Below are positions 34,819-46,000 of a stretch of 64,000 nt of DNA, piece by piece. The stretch spans positions 10,484,631 through 10,548,630 of the forward strand of contig NC_080571.1 of the NCBI RefSeq assembly GCF_030247185.1, read 5' to 3'. Position 1 is the stretch's first letter, and every line of letters begins with the position of its first letter. The notes beneath the pieces were generated by a model that ran no database searches, was not told where the DNA came from, and worked only from the letters and a program-made list of their open reading frames with translations. The stretch is from Malaya genurostris (Eukaryota; Arthropoda; Insecta; Diptera; Culicidae). Made by a program: the position numbers and the translations under genes.

Positions 34819-36600
34819 AGTGTCCAAAATTTCAAAACGACCTCAGAAGTGACGCTGCAATAAACGAAAAACAAATTTTAAACTGTACTCAACACTTAAA
34901 CTTACTCAGTCCCTGGTCCCTCCCTAAATCAAAAACAGATATATAATTATTTAGAAGGTCTCAGACATGTGTTACACAAATTACAAGACAGTAAACGTAA
35001 TGAAATGACAAAGCTTATGTATAACTTTTCTATGCTGCTCATAGTCATGGAGCTACACATTCCTTATTTGTCTATTCTGTTCTGTTTCAGGAATATTTTC
35101 AGTCATCCAAGAACTTCAGTGAACGGCGAGTATGAAACGTAAAGATTAATTTTTTGAATGCACTTTGTTATTCTTTGTAAAATTTTGAATACACTTTCTT
35201 TTGATATCTCTACTATGTCAGCTATGTCCTGCTTCTTTTTTTCGATTTTCTATAATTATGGAATAATCTTTTGCAAAGATTTCCGAAACGGCTGTCTCAT
35301 TGGCACGAGCACGTTCAAACTCAGAATATTAGACACGAAAGGCAGAACCTAATACTTATAATGACATGTCTTTGCTTGCCCAATCTTTTTTTGACAAAGA
35401 ACAGTATTTCATAAACATACGAAATCCTTTTCACTCCATTATTTTTATTTTCCCAGAATTGGTGTTTGTGAAAGCACAACAACTAACACACTACACGCTT
35501 ACTTGTGGCCAGTGTTGGTGATTGCCGAAAATTTGACAGAAGCTGCTCGATATTTATCAATATTGTATACAACATTTTCAATCCGGTAGAAGATGCTGCA
35601 ACTACTCGAGTCTCTCAATGCATGAACCGCGAGAGATTTTTTTTTTACATTTCTTCGCTCCACTTCATACTCTGAGTATTTCCCGGCCCTTAAAAAAATT
35701 ACAGTCTGATAATAATTGGTGCTGTGTGGAATTTCCCAAGAGACAATCGCAAGTTGACAATTATCGCAGAAAATCGAATCGATGATTCAACTTGATGATT
35801 CTCATACTAGATGGCAATATGTCAAAACCCTTGTGTGGAGCATTCACAGACATTTTCATAGATACAACATATACAAAAGTTATATGCACATAGTTAGAAT
35901 AAACGGCAATAGTAAAATGATTCTATCGCAATTACCAACTGCCTGTGTAGAATCGGATCGCGAAACGATAATAAGCGACCGTTTGTTGCTACAGAGAGGA
36001 TCCCCACAGCAGCGTGCTAACCTTGATTCTCAGAAATGTCATCGTAAGAAATTCGCTCTTGCACTGGTGTCGATTCCATGTTAAATGAGCCATGCCGGGT
36101 TTTTGTTGTTACGATGATATCCGTCTCTCTTTGATGGTACTGATTCAATCGTGTGAAGAGTTGCTGGTGAGCGTTCTTTGATACGATAAAAGCCATCCTT
36201 GCCTAAAACTACTCGAAGATGAAACGCAAAGATGGAAATATAGTTTAGTGGAGATTAGTAGAGAGAGGAAATGACAAAACAGAATAGAAGGAAGCGATTA
36301 CTGCCAGTTGAAGCATTATAAGGCCTTCTCACGTGAACTTTTGAGGTGAACAGTTGTGCCTTGAAGGAAGAAAAATGGCGTAGCCAAGAGTGTTTGAAAT
36401 GCTGAACGGAAATTTTAAGTCAGTTCATTCTATAATTTTGTTAAAAGTTAAAATTGTTTAAAAGCGTAATTGACTAATAGATTGACCAAAATCAGGACCC
36501 GTTAATTCTCGTTTGAGTGCTTCGAAGAAAGACAGCCGAAACATCGATAAATTCTGAGGAGGACACGTGGTCGCTTTTCGCGAAATTTGAATAGAACTAA
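34819..36600. other. Unassigned intergenic DNA
   Basis: No recognisable coding domain. A 100-codon ORF at 35782-36084 has no known motif and ordinary AT-rich codons. The first bases after the mariner probably complete the interrupted family A repeat. Confidence 0.5.
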
Positions 36601-36633
36601 CTTTCCGTTTATAGTTTACAATGTATTTATATT

Positions 36634-37559
36634 TCACAATGCTCTAACCAACCAGACCCTGATATGACTCGCTCTTTTATCAGTCTTGTTGAAGACCCTG
36701 TTCACGATTGCCGAGTAACGTTCGATGGGTCGAAGCTGAGGGCAATTTGGTGGATTGATAATTTTCTCAACGAAATTTATATCCTTTTCCGCAAGCCAAT
36801 TGAGAGTGGTTTTGGCATAGTGAGCCGACGCTAAATCCGGCCAAAACAGTGGAGGTGTACTATGCTTCTTATATAAAGGCAGCAATCTCTTCTGGAGATA
36901 CTCAGATTGAAAGATTTCTGCATTTCTAGTTCCGGTAGTGTAAAAAATGGTTGACTTCAAACCACAGGAACATATTGCTTGCCATACCAGAACCTTTCGA
37001 CCGAATTCCTCCACTTGAACTGACCTGTCCGCATCGCTCACATCCTCCCCAACGACGACAGTAACGTATTGTGGACCTGGAAGGGTTTTTGAGTCCTTCT
37101 TTACATAACTCTCATCGTCCATAAAAACTCATGCATCCGGACACTGCCATTACGCGAATACAATTTCCGGGCTCTTGTTGCTGCTCGCTACTTCTGTTCT
37201 ACACTTTGTTTCGAGATTTTATGCTTCTTGTAGGTCTTCAGGTGATTTCACCTCTTGATACGCTGGATCATTCAGACACTAGTTCCTGCTTTTTTTGCCA
37301 AATCACGTGTTGACATTGATTTGTTCTTCATGATTAGAGATACAACTTTCTGGTCTAGTTTCGGGATAGAAGAACTGGTTTTTCTGCTTCTTTTTGGTAG
37401 CACATCCAAAGAATAGTGTTTCCCAAACTTATTAATGATGGTTTTAACACTGGCATGATGAATTCCAAACCGCTTCGCCAATTTTCGCATAGTAATACCT
37501 TTTTCACTTAGCCATGTGTCCAGAACCTTAATTTTCACTTCCTTTTCAATACGCGACAT
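36634..37559 (-). pseudogene. ITmD37E-type (DD37E) transposase, broken, copy 1
   Basis: On the minus strand a start at 37559 gives MSRIEKEVKIKVLDTWLSEK, then a helix-turn-helix (MRKLAKRFGIHHASVKTIINKFG) and a second one (STRDLAKKAGTS). A stretch with at least two lesions follows (37130-37275). Then MDDESYVKKDSKTLPGPQYV carries the first catalytic Asp, FGRKVLVWQAICSCGLKS the usual core, LFWPDLASAHYAKTTLNW the second Asp and PPNCPQLRPIERYSAIV the Glu. There are exactly 37 residues between WPD and the Glu, which places it in the DD37E group known as ITmD37E and reported from mosquitoes. The frame ends at 36634. No convincing terminal inverted repeats were found, so the element borders are left open. 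It is related to, but clearly diverged from, the copy at 56709. Confidence 0.88.
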
Positions 37560-37879
37560 TTTGAAAACGCAGAATTTCAACCGCACAAAGAAGTAAACAA
37601 ACGAAAGCTGACAGCCAAACGCACAGCATGCTGTGATCTGAGCATAAAAAAACATCACAAATACATGCGTACAACACAAATCTATGTGGATCGCTTATTT
37701 TCGATACACTCCTTATTCTTTCATCTTCAGGGCAAAACGAAAAAATATTCCAATATTTTTCGTCAGGTAGATTGAAAAATAGCTGTTGTCGATTTGTTGT
37801 CGTTTTACCCTGAAAATTAAGGAATATTACTTTGAATCGCCGGCCATTAACTAAAAGTAAATCTTTTGCCACGCAAAAA

Positions 37880-39539
37880 GCCCTCTTTCAAAATAAATTA
37901 CAAGACAAAGTCATCGTTCCGTCTTTGTGATGGTCATTTCAGCATGAATTTTAATTTAATAGGTCAGAGTTCGTTTGTTTTTTTTTTGTGGTTGAAAGGA
38001 GGATTTTTAAAGTAGCTGAAGTCTACTATACAGAAACACAAAAAATTCGCACCACTAACGCCATTTCTTCTATGAGGCTACTGCTGGATCCAAAAGCAAA
38101 TTGATTGACGGTAGAGGTCCCAATACAGATAAAGTGAATGTAGCCCTCGCCTGTTTATAATTGAGCTGAATTCCCAAATTCTTCAACAGGAAGTAATACC
38201 GACCGGAACCTTATTTGCTAGCCTGTACTACATGGAATGACATTCACCCTGCTACCGACGTGGGACCAACAGCTAGGAGCAATGATCCATGGCATCCATA
38301 TTTCACGCTTAATTGCCATTTTGATGATGCTTATCCGATTAGGTACTGGCGTCCAATCCGGACTGGTAGCAACACATCGAACCTGCATCGTATGGTGGCC
38401 GGAACACGACGGCCGGTGGTCATGACGACGCTACACGGCAAGGCCATCTGTACCAATCTATCGGCTCGAATATGAACCTGAAACCAGCCTCGGGTTGTAT
38501 TGAGCTTTTTGATGATATCAGATGGACTGACTACTCGGCATAGAACCTGAACACCAATCCCCGGTACCGTCTGTGATTGTGGAAATACGCCAACGACATA
38601 TTCGAACTAGTTCTGTTTCAAGCCGTTTTGAATTAAATTCTATCAATCGATAATGCAGAAATAGTGGCGGCCGTCATCCTTGAAATATTTCTTACATTTT
38701 CTTCTAACGGCCCAACTTGCAACACGAAACTTCCCCGTTAAATGTCAATAATTAGATCAATAAGTTGTTATTCCTCTGAATTCCATCAGCAGTCAGCAAC
38801 CTATTCACTCCGCATATACTTATTCAGTAACCGAAATTTGGCATCTGTCCAAAATAAAAACTTTTCCACCCAAACCGGTCCGATCTTTCTTGCACTTTCT
38901 CTTCAGCGCCATTCACTTTCACAAAAAAAACTTTTGCTTGTTCTGGCGTGGGATTGAGGATCATTCGGTCGGTCAGTCGGTGGTTGGCCGGAATATCGTT
39001 GTTTCAACCTCATCTCAGCATGCTGTGAACTAGACCGAACTTTTCCAGTCACGATGACGATGGTTTCTTGTCTGTGTCAGTGTCGGAACATGAATCCACC
39101 CATAATTTTGAGATTGAAATAAACTTGAATCGAAGCACGGAAGGTGAGGTGGGAAAACTTTTCTTTTTTTTTCTCCTAGGAAGCAAGAAATTGATTATTC
39201 ATGCTGCGGTTATGCGATTTTTTGTTTTGTGTGGATGTGTCTGTATGCATATATTTAGTTTTATTTTCTTTTTTTTCAGTTCAGGAATCAATAGTCAAAG
39301 TAAGATTTTGCTGAACCCATATTGACAAATGCGCGCTTCGCAACATCCGGCGCGTGTGAAAAGACCTTACCGTGAGTCATACTTTTGACAGATTTTTTTT
39401 TTGTGGGCCACGAATTGTTCATCGGATTTAGAATATACGATATTTTATTGTAATATGATATTGTTCCCCGATATCTCAAAATTTTGTTTCGTCATTTTCA
39501 TACAATAAATTTGTGTTTTGAAAACGAAATTTTCATACT
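37880..39539. other. Unassigned intergenic DNA with an unrecognised GC-richer ORF
   Basis: An 86-codon ORF at 38215-38475 (with a 62-codon one in another frame at 38237-38425) lies in a GC-richer patch at about 38160-38600. It has no motif I recognise and could be a fragment of an unrecognised element or a host exon. The rest is AT-rich. No RNA gene or repeat is evident. Confidence 0.45.
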
Positions 39540-39541
39540 TA

Positions 39542-40441
39542 CGAGGCCTGTTCAAAAAGTACCCGGAATTCTCGTTTTTCTAAAAAAAATATTTATTTAT
39601 TCGTCTACATCTATATGGTCCCCTTCAAAGTAATCCCCCCTAGATATAATACACTTATGCCAGCGTTTTTATTTCAGTCTTCGAAACACCCCTAATAGTC
39701 ACTTTTTGTAATGCTCTGTAGCACTCTCAGCGATTCTGCCTTTATCTCTTCAATCGATGAAAAACGCTGTCCTTTCATGGGTCTCTTCAACTTTGGGAAC
39801 AGGAAAAAATCACACGGAGCGATATCTGGTGAATAAGGAGGTTAGGGCATGATTAAAGTCTTGTTTTTAGCCAAAAAATCACGAATAAGCAACGATGAAT
39901 GAGCAGGTGCGTTATCGTGGTGCAAAACCCATGAATTGTTTTTCCATAAATCGGGTCGTTTTTTTCGAATTGCTTCACGCAAACGTCGCATTACTTCAAG
40001 GTAATACTCTAATAGTGATTCGGCGATCATCCATAATCATTTTTTCCACTTTTCCCACATTTTCATCGATTATTGACGTGCTGGGTCGACCGGAGCGTTC
40101 GTCGTCTTCAACGTCTTCGCGGCCATCTTGGAAACGCTTATACCACTCGTAAACACTTCTTTTTTCATAGCAGACTCACCGTAGGCTCTCTGTAACATTT
40201 CGCACACTTGGTTACACTTTATTTCATTTTTCACGCAAAATTCTTCCAATGTTTAAACTAACAAAAATCGCAAAGCTCAAAAAAACACGTCTACACCAGC
40301 CGCTACAAGACAGAATGTAAACAATGAATACAGTTGAAAATTTCACCATACATTAGGGACATATGTACCAACACAATAAACCACCGGACTCTCCAGACGA
40401 GCGCAATTAAAAAATTCCGGGAACTTTTTGAACAGCCCTCG
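39542..40441 (-). mobile_element. Internally deleted DD34D mariner (900 bp)
   Basis: Inverted ends 'cgaggcctgttcaaaaagt' at 39542 and 'actttttgaacagccctcg' ending 40441 are flanked by TA at 39540-39541 and 40442-40443. On the minus strand it keeps both halves of a mariner-like transposase gene but lacks the middle with the first catalytic Asp. The family differs from the irritans mariners at 33.5 and 44.1 kb in ends and sequence. Confidence 0.9.
39735..40195 (-). pseudogene. Deleted mariner-like transposase (two joined pieces)
   Basis: The N-terminal piece at 40195-40035 reads AYGESAMKRSVYEWYKRFQDGREDVEDDERSGRPSTS, the usual second HTH plus RSGRP linker, ending at VGKVEKMI. About 400 bp are missing there. 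The sequence resumes at 40030 as MIAESLLEYYLEVMRRL, REAIRKKRPDLW, then HHDNAPAHSSLLIRDFLAKN (second catalytic Asp) and PPYSPDIAPCDFFLFPKLKR (third Asp), with 34 residues between them. A stop interrupts just before PPYSP (near 39842). The loss of the first catalytic block and the stop make it inactive; it could still be mobilised in trans through its ends. Confidence 0.85.
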
Positions 40442-40852
40442 TACAGTCTGTTACATAAGAGCGTGGTCACGATTACTCGCGATCGGTAAAGTGGAATAGC
40501 GTGATTTTTTTTACAAAGAGGGCATTAGCAAATACAAATAATAATACCCCTAAGTCCCATACAAACGAACCGCCAATGTTTGGTTCAGCGAATTAACAAG
40601 CTAGCCTAGCGTATTCTTCCATTCAGCTTTGACAAAGGAGAGCAAACGAAAATGTTCTAAACTGGCAACTTTACTTCAAGTTGCTATGGTGTTATTAGTT
40701 TTGTTATTTTCGTTTTGTTTACTGCTGTTTTTTAGTAATATATATCACCATTATCAGAGTTGTTTGTAGTTAGATTGAGTGGTTCGAATTCAATTATTGT
40801 TCAATCATTTTTTCATTTATGAGGAAGCGTCATATAAACTTGATATTAGTCC

Positions 40853-41215
40853 ATGGCAAAGCAAGCAATCAATAACTTTTATGAAGAAATTCTAAACTTT
40901 TATGAACCTAGTATTGGAGGTCTGTTAATAGAAATATACCCTGTTAAATCATTTGAAAGTAGTTTCGGGACTCATTGTGATTTCTATGAAGATTTCAAAT
41001 CAGATTCAATAACCGTTTCGGAATCAATTTGGAAAAAATCGATCGACTTATCTCGCAAACATTTACGCATAAGTTACGAGCTGATAGCGATAGTGTGTCA
41101 TTTATTTGAATCTGTGTTCATAAAAATCGGAGAAATGCAGGGATCTCTGAGAAATTATTGCGATGGACATCAAATTTGTGACTCCACGATACTGTACATA
41201 CCACTTACAATTTAA
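40853..41215 (+). CDS. Hypothetical ORF, 120 aa
   Basis: The longest non-repeat frame in this element interior. It is hydrophobic-acidic with three Cys and several Phe-Tyr pairs (NFYEEILNFYEPS, CDFYEDFK, RKHLRISYELIAIVCHLFES). I recognise no domain. The codons are as AT-rich as the surroundings, so chance is a serious alternative. Listed because nothing overlaps it and it begins with an ATG in a neutral context. Confidence 0.2.
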   Translation: MAKQAINNFYEEILNFYEPSIGGLLIEIYPVKSFESSFGTHCDFYEDFKSDSITVSESIWKKSIDLSRKHLRISYELIAIVCHLFESVFIKIGEMQGSLRNYCDGHQICDSTILYIPLTI

Positions 41216-41262
41216 ATACTTTACTCGCCTGTCATTTTCCTTTTAGTACAAGGATAGATAGT

Positions 41263-41305
41263 TTTTTTATATCATTTATTTTACCCCGGCTTTAACCATG
41301 TTGGA
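41263..41305 (-). mobile_element. 43-bp LINE 3-prime stub with 11-bp TSD
   Basis: Flanked by 'ggatagatagt' on both sides (41252-41262 and 41306-41316). On the minus strand the insert reads 'ccaacatggttaaagccggg' then 'gtaaaataaatgatat' and a run of six A. That is a strongly 5-prime-truncated retrotransposon end with its tail. It shares 25 identical bases with the inserts in the 9-bp satellite. Confidence 0.75.
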
Positions 41306-41316
41306 GGATAGATAGT

Positions 41317-42960
41317 CTCATATCATACGTTTGTTGAACATTTGTAAATATAAATAATCAAACTGAAAACTTGCACTGAGCTCTGGTTCCCAGAATTGAA
41401 TAAACAGCAAGGTTTTCAGGAAACACATCTGACAATTCTATCTAGACAATAGATATGGTATATTTGTACAATAGATAAGCCCAAACAAGTTTTTCCTCTC
41501 TAGTCATCTGACAGTTGAGCTCAAAATCCATTCACCTGCTCTGTAACACCTATAAAGCTTGTTACTTAGCGAATCAGAAAAACCACTGCTCGATTGCCCC
41601 TAATCTCTGACCAGAGCCACCGGACCGTCTGGGGTGGCTCCAAAGATCTCTTGTCACTGGCAAGCTCAAGCGTGAGATTCGGAGGCTCAAGTACACTATG
41701 ACACCAATCAAACCCAAACATGGTCTACAGCAATTTTCATTTCTTTATTACAACTCTACTCGCAATTTTGTTCGTGTGTGAGTGTGTATGTATACTGCTT
41801 TTCGGTCGGCCGGCGAATTCTGGGTGACAGTCGAGAATCGCTGAACTGTCCGTCTGGAATGAACGAAGGTAGATCACTCGTAGCGACAACGGTGTCTGTT
41901 TCGACTTCCTTTGCCGAATTCGGGTGGAACGTCAGTAGCAGATCTGTAACATTCTGCTCGTTGCTTCGTGGGGTTGTCGTACTGCAGGTTGCGATTCTGG
42001 TCCCCTTAGACATGCGCGTGGTCCGGACTGTAAGTCACTTCGATGGTTTTAGTGTGTCACCAGAGATGGCATTTCACCAGAGAGATACACGCTAGAGTCA
42101 GATTTTTGCCACACCGAGGATGAAAAAAACGAAGCACCGCACAAAGAGGAAAGCGCACTTCTTCTCAGTGTCGAATAGACAGCATTTGAGTGTGTGCTTG
42201 TGGTTAAAGCAGCTGGCGCGAGTGAAACACATTCTCTTCGCATGAATCGCTCACACGCGCTCTCGTCTAAATACACCCAAGTGACCACTGGCGCGTGATG
42301 GGGAGCGAACACTTCTGTGAACTTCAATTGATAGAGAGTAGATCTGGCCTTGCTATGAAAAATTTGCAAGGAAAACCGAAAATTTTACGATAAATTGTTT
42401 TATTTTGCTGATTTTGCGTGTCCACGCTTCATCTACAAAAATCATACAGCAGAGTGCTCACCGGCGTGTACACCTCTGTGAAAGTATCTGCATCCACCTC
42501 AGAGAATTTATTAGCTAATGCTCTAGCACTTTGGTGCGATTCAGTGGAAGAGGTAATAGGAAATAAACAAACGCACTCACTGCGCACTGCGTGCACACTT
42601 ACACAACAGTGGTGTATAAATGTGAAAGAGAAGAGCTCTCGTTGAAGTTGTCAGTGCGAGGGGAGAAATTTTGCTTGCTCTTCGTCACACAGAGGAGATA
42701 GACATCTCTGTGTGTCACTAATAGGTTTTGATTTGGCAGTAGAGAGAAGGTTCACGACTACGAACCTGGTTCATATTTTTGATCGATTCCAGTACTTGTA
42801 ATAAGTTTTATTTTTGCATGTTGACTTTCCTTTCTGTGGAGCTTTTACGAAACTAGGTTATGTCATTAAAAAAATGCTTTTTGGCCCTTGAGTTCCTGCA
42901 GCTTGAAAAAATAAATACTGTTGTTTATTACAATAATAAACAGTTTCTATGGTGAATCTA
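41317..42960. other. Unassigned, partly GC-richer DNA inside the Tc1-like element
   Basis: From about 41580 to 42760 the composition is more balanced, with ORFs on both strands (41756-42013 minus, 41778-42095 plus, 42049-42369 minus) but no recognised domain. There is a TATAAA at 42615-42620 and an arthropod-type TCAGT at 42651-42655. An imperfect hairpin 'gtcacacagag...ctctgtgtgtcac' lies at about 42688-42716, and another, 'ctgttgtttatta' / 'taataaacag', at about 42920-42945. An LTR fragment would fit, but I could not define TG..CA ends or a primer-binding site. Confidence 0.35.
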
Positions 42961-43182
42961 TTTGCGGTCATCAGAGATGCCAGTTTCATAGAAAATTCAA
43001 TAAAGTACATTGTCACTTTGACAGTGTATCATGACAGTGTACCGCACGATGCAAAATGTGTCCTTGAAAATTTGTCGAAGTATTCCGTATTATAATTTGT
43101 ATTTGGCATTAGTGTCCTTCATGCAATGCGAAAATAAATCAGCTGACTATTGTTTACAATTCGATCTCAGCATTTTTCTAAA

Positions 43183-43320
43183 ATGAGTACTGCGTACGCT
43201 TCGCGCTTCGAAGTAGTTTTTTTTTGCTCACTGCCGCGGCGAAAAACATGCAAAAGTCGAAACAGTACGTGAGTAAGTGGGTGAATCGGTTTAAAAAGGT
43301 GAAAAATGGCGACGACGGAA
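43183..43320 (+). pseudogene. Tc1-like transposase N-terminal stub
   Basis: Starts MSTAYASRFEVVFFCS at 43183. After a frame change near 43240 it reads KSKQYVSKWVNRFKKVKN and GDDGI, a helix-turn-helix with the typical Tc1 'V-x-x-W-V-x-R-Y/F' ending and the beginning of the 'DxPRSGRP' linker. Then it stops abruptly at the right terminal repeat of the host element. All catalytic parts are missing, so the element's interior was deleted here. Confidence 0.65.
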
Positions 43321-43361
43321 TTGCGAGTAATCGGGACCACGCTCTTATGTAACACACTGTA

Positions 43362-43840
43362 TCAGCCTGTAATTTTGGAATCGGAAGTCGTATTCAGATG
43401 AAGTTAGATTGGATCTATAGGATTGTAAGGCACTTCATTTGTGGAAATTGGATGAGCAAACGTTGAGAAAATCGAATGCACAATATTAATTTATTTTTTT
43501 TGAACATTTCACCTTGTTACTCCGGAACTGGAAGTCGGATCAGGATGAATGTCAATAGCAAACTATGGGACTATAGAGCCTTCCATTTGAATCTGGGTGG
43601 AAGAAAATCGGTTATGCAATCTCTGAGAAAATCGAGTGCATTTTTTTTTTCATTTTTGTAGTACATTTTACACCGTTACTCTCGAACCGGAAATTCGATC
43701 CGGATAAAATTCAACAGCAGGCTATGGAATCGAGAGACCTTTCATTTGAATCTAAGTTTATGAAAATCGGTACAGCCATCTTCGAAAAATCGAATGTCAG
43801 AGAATCGAGTGGACATTTTAATACATTCATTCATACATAC
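43362..43840. repeat. Dispersed repeat family B, tandem-like units
   Basis: Successive units share 'cctttcatttgaatctaag', 'tgaaaatcgg', 'tctctgagaaaatcgagtg', 'catttcaccttgttactc' and 'cggaaccggaa.tcggatc'. Unit length is near 175-180 bp, with at least two and a half units here. The same units occur at 47.6-48.5, 53.3-53.5 and 60.9-61.6 kb. Confidence 0.75.
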
Positions 43841-43974
43841 AGCACACTTAAAATAATCCCTGTGATTTTACATCTTATTAGATGCACATAAATGGAGCGT
43901 CGTAGTTCACGTAAATTCACGTTGAAGAACATTTATTATTGTGTCTAAAACTCCTCGACATGAAATTCATTGAA

Positions 43975-44066
43975 AAAAATAAAAGAATGCTGATAGCAAC
44001 CTCCGCAACTTGAACCGAGAATCATTGGATCGCAAGTACGTCTGTTAATCGACTGAGCCACAGAAG
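43975..44066 (-). mobile_element. tRNA-derived SINE fragment
   Basis: The minus strand starts near 44066 with 'gcttctgtggctcagtcgat'. The A-box lies in 44050-44060 (tggctcagtcg) and the B-box in 44008-44016 (ggttcaagt). An AT-rich tail follows near 43970. It shares the head with the copy at 20785. The mariner copy 2 starts four bases upstream of its 5-prime end. Confidence 0.62.
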
Positions 44067-44070
44067 CATA

Positions 44071-45361
44071 ACAGATCGGCTGAAAAGTTCGTATCGTTTC
44101 TATGAGAGGGCGCCACTAGAATTAAATCCATACCATTTTCAGTTAGTACCAACCTTCAAAAGATACGTGTATAAATTTGACAGCTGTCTGATTATTAGTT
44201 TGTGAGATATTGCATTTTGAGTGAAGCTACTTTTGTTATTGTGAAAAAATGGAAAAAAAGAAATTTCGTGTGTTGATGAAACACTACTTTTTGATGAAAA
44301 AAAGTGCCGCCGATACCAAAAAATGGCTTGATGAGTGTTATCCAGACTCTGCACCGGGCGAAGCAACAATTCGTAAGTGGTTTGCAAAATTTCGTACTGG
44401 TCATATGAGCACCGAAGACGATGAACGCAGTGGACGTCCAAAAGAGGCTGTTACCGATGAAAACGTGAAAAAAATCCACAAAATGATTTTCAATGACCGT
44501 AAAGTGAAGTTGATCGAGATAGCTGACACCCTAAAGACATCAAAGGAACGTGTTGGACATATTATTCACGAATATTTGGATATGAGAAAGCTTTGTGCAA
44601 AATGGGTGCCGCGTGAGCTCACAATCGATCAAAAACAACAACGAATTGATGATTCTGAGCAGTGTTTGGAGCTGTTATATCGAAATAATACCGATTTTTT
44701 TCGTCGATATATAACAATGGACGAAACATGGCTCCATCACTTCACTCCGGAGTCCAATCGACAGTCAGCTGAGTGGACTGCACGCGATGAACCGAATCCA
44801 AAGCGTGGAAAGACTCAACAATCGGCCGGTAAGGTTATGGCGTCTGTATTTTGGGATTCGCATGGTATAATTTTCATCGACTACCTTGAAAAGGGAAAAA
44901 CCATCAACAGTGACTATTATATAGCGTTATAAGAGCGTTTGAAGGACGAAATTTCAAAAAAACGGCCTCATTTGAAGAAGAAAAAAGTTTTGTTTCTTCA
45001 AGACAATGCACCGTGTCACAAGTCGATGAAAACCATGCTGAAATTGAACGAATTGGGCTTCGAATTGCTCCCTCATCCATCGTATTCTCCAGATTTGGCC
45101 CCCAGTGACTTTTACCTGTTCTCAGACCTCAAGAGATTGCTCGCTGGTAAAAAATTTAGAAGCAATGAAGAGGTAATCGCTGAAACTGAGGCCTATTTTT
45201 AGGCAAAGGACAAATCGTACTACAAAAATGGAATTCGAAAAGTTGGAAGATCGCTATAATCGCTGTATCGCCTCTGATGGCAATTATGTTGAATAATAAA
45301 AACGAATATTGACAAAAAATGTGTGTTTCTATTAAACGATACGAACTTTTCAGCCGAACGT
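44071..45361 (+). mobile_element. Mariner element, irritans-type, copy 2 (1,291 bp)
   Basis: The left end 'acagatcggctgaaaagttc' at 44071 is preceded by TA (44069-44070). The right end at 45361 reads, as complement, 'acgttcggctgaaaagttc' (one base shorter than the left) and is followed by TA (45362-45363). Same family as 33543-34816, opposite strand, 9.3 kb away. Confidence 0.95.
44249..45296 (+). pseudogene. Mariner transposase, DD34D, broken (copy 2)
   Basis: Open from MEKKKFRVLMKHYF through the HTH domains, WVPRELT, the first catalytic block (TMDETWLHHFTPES) and FIDYLEKGKTINSDYYIAL, where a Leu codon has become TAA (44930-44932). The frame then resumes as ERLKDEISKKRPH, LQDNAPCHKS (second Asp), SYSPDLAPSDFY (third Asp) and ends at EAYF, where the following Asp codon has become TAG (near 45200). 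Near 45232 one extra base shifts the last 25 codons (the family ending IEKLEDRYNRCIA..NYVE is visible in the shifted frame). Three independent lesions, none shared with copy 1. The catalytic triad itself is intact in the two open pieces. Confidence 0.93.
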
Positions 45362-45363
45362 TA

Positions 45364-46000
45364 CATCTGCTCGGTTGGTGAAAGGTGCATTTAAATTCAT
45401 ACAGTCGCACCTGCTAGCAGAATGCAGGTTACAGTCGAAACCAGTAAAATTAAGTCATTACAAATGAAATTTTCCGTCATTTGACAAATTAGGTCTTTAT
45501 GAATTACATCGTATGAGGAATTAAGTCACCTGTATTATTCAAATTTTTTTGGTGTGAGACACACACAGAAATTTTGCGTACTCGATGAACTGAGTCGAAT
45601 GTAAAACGACACTCGGCCCTCCGGGTCTCGGTTCAAAAGTGTTTGCAAAGCCATTCTTTGTGAGAAAGGCAAAACGATTTCATATGTCGAAGAAAAATTT
45701 TCTGTTCCATCAATAATGAAATTACTGAGCTGAATTCGAAATATTCTGAACAAAAAAAAAATAAGTGTGTGTGTGTGTGAGAATGTGTATTTTCATTTAC
45801 AATTATTTTTTTACAGCTTGTGGTCAACCGATCATTGGATTAAAGCTTGGAAATCTCTATAAAATTGATTTTATTCACCAAACAATTTGTTTTTCGGTGT
45901 AAGCAATTTTTATTTCTTTTTTTTTGTTTTTACATAATATGAATTTGCTCTTCAAGTGATCGAGAACACAGAAAGTAAATCCGTCAATAAGTCGTGGTAT
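45364..46000. repeat. Pieces of dispersed repeats (family A/C)
   Basis: 45545-45700 matches 53500-53640: 'ttttgcgtactcga.gaactgagtcgaat', 'cactcggccctccgggtct', 'ggttcaaaagt' and 'gagaaaggcaaaa'. 45430-45540 ('aaattaagtcatt', 'cttatgaatt.catcgtatg') resembles sequence upstream of the SINE at 20690-20790. No gene. Confidence 0.55.

Larger units (their letters stand above)
40444..43359 (+). mobile_element. Composite Tc1-like element with TA target, heavily rearranged
   Basis: Inverted ends 'cagtctgttacataagagcg' (40444) and 'cgctcttatgtaacacactg' (ending 43359) continue inward as 'tggtc.cgattactcgc' on both sides, about 40 bp in all. TA flanks at 40442-40443 (shared with the mariner) and 43360-43361. 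The flanks join into an uninterrupted copy of the dispersed repeat (ttttcatact|TA|tcagcctgtaattttgg), which supports the borders. Only an N-terminal transposase stub remains, next to the right end. The 2.7 kb between holds unrelated DNA, a LINE stub and an unrecognised ORF, so the element has been filled by later insertions. Confidence 0.75.

Noticed and set aside
35782..36084. 100-codon ORF
   Set aside because: No recognisable motif, AT-rich codons and no supporting context.
41540..41570. Stray unit of the 43-bp satellite ('gtaacacctataaag')
   Set aside because: Match too short to separate from chance.
43975..44066. Functional tRNA gene
   Set aside because: A and B boxes are present but the cloverleaf stems do not pair well, and the same head occurs at 20785 with divergence, as in a SINE.
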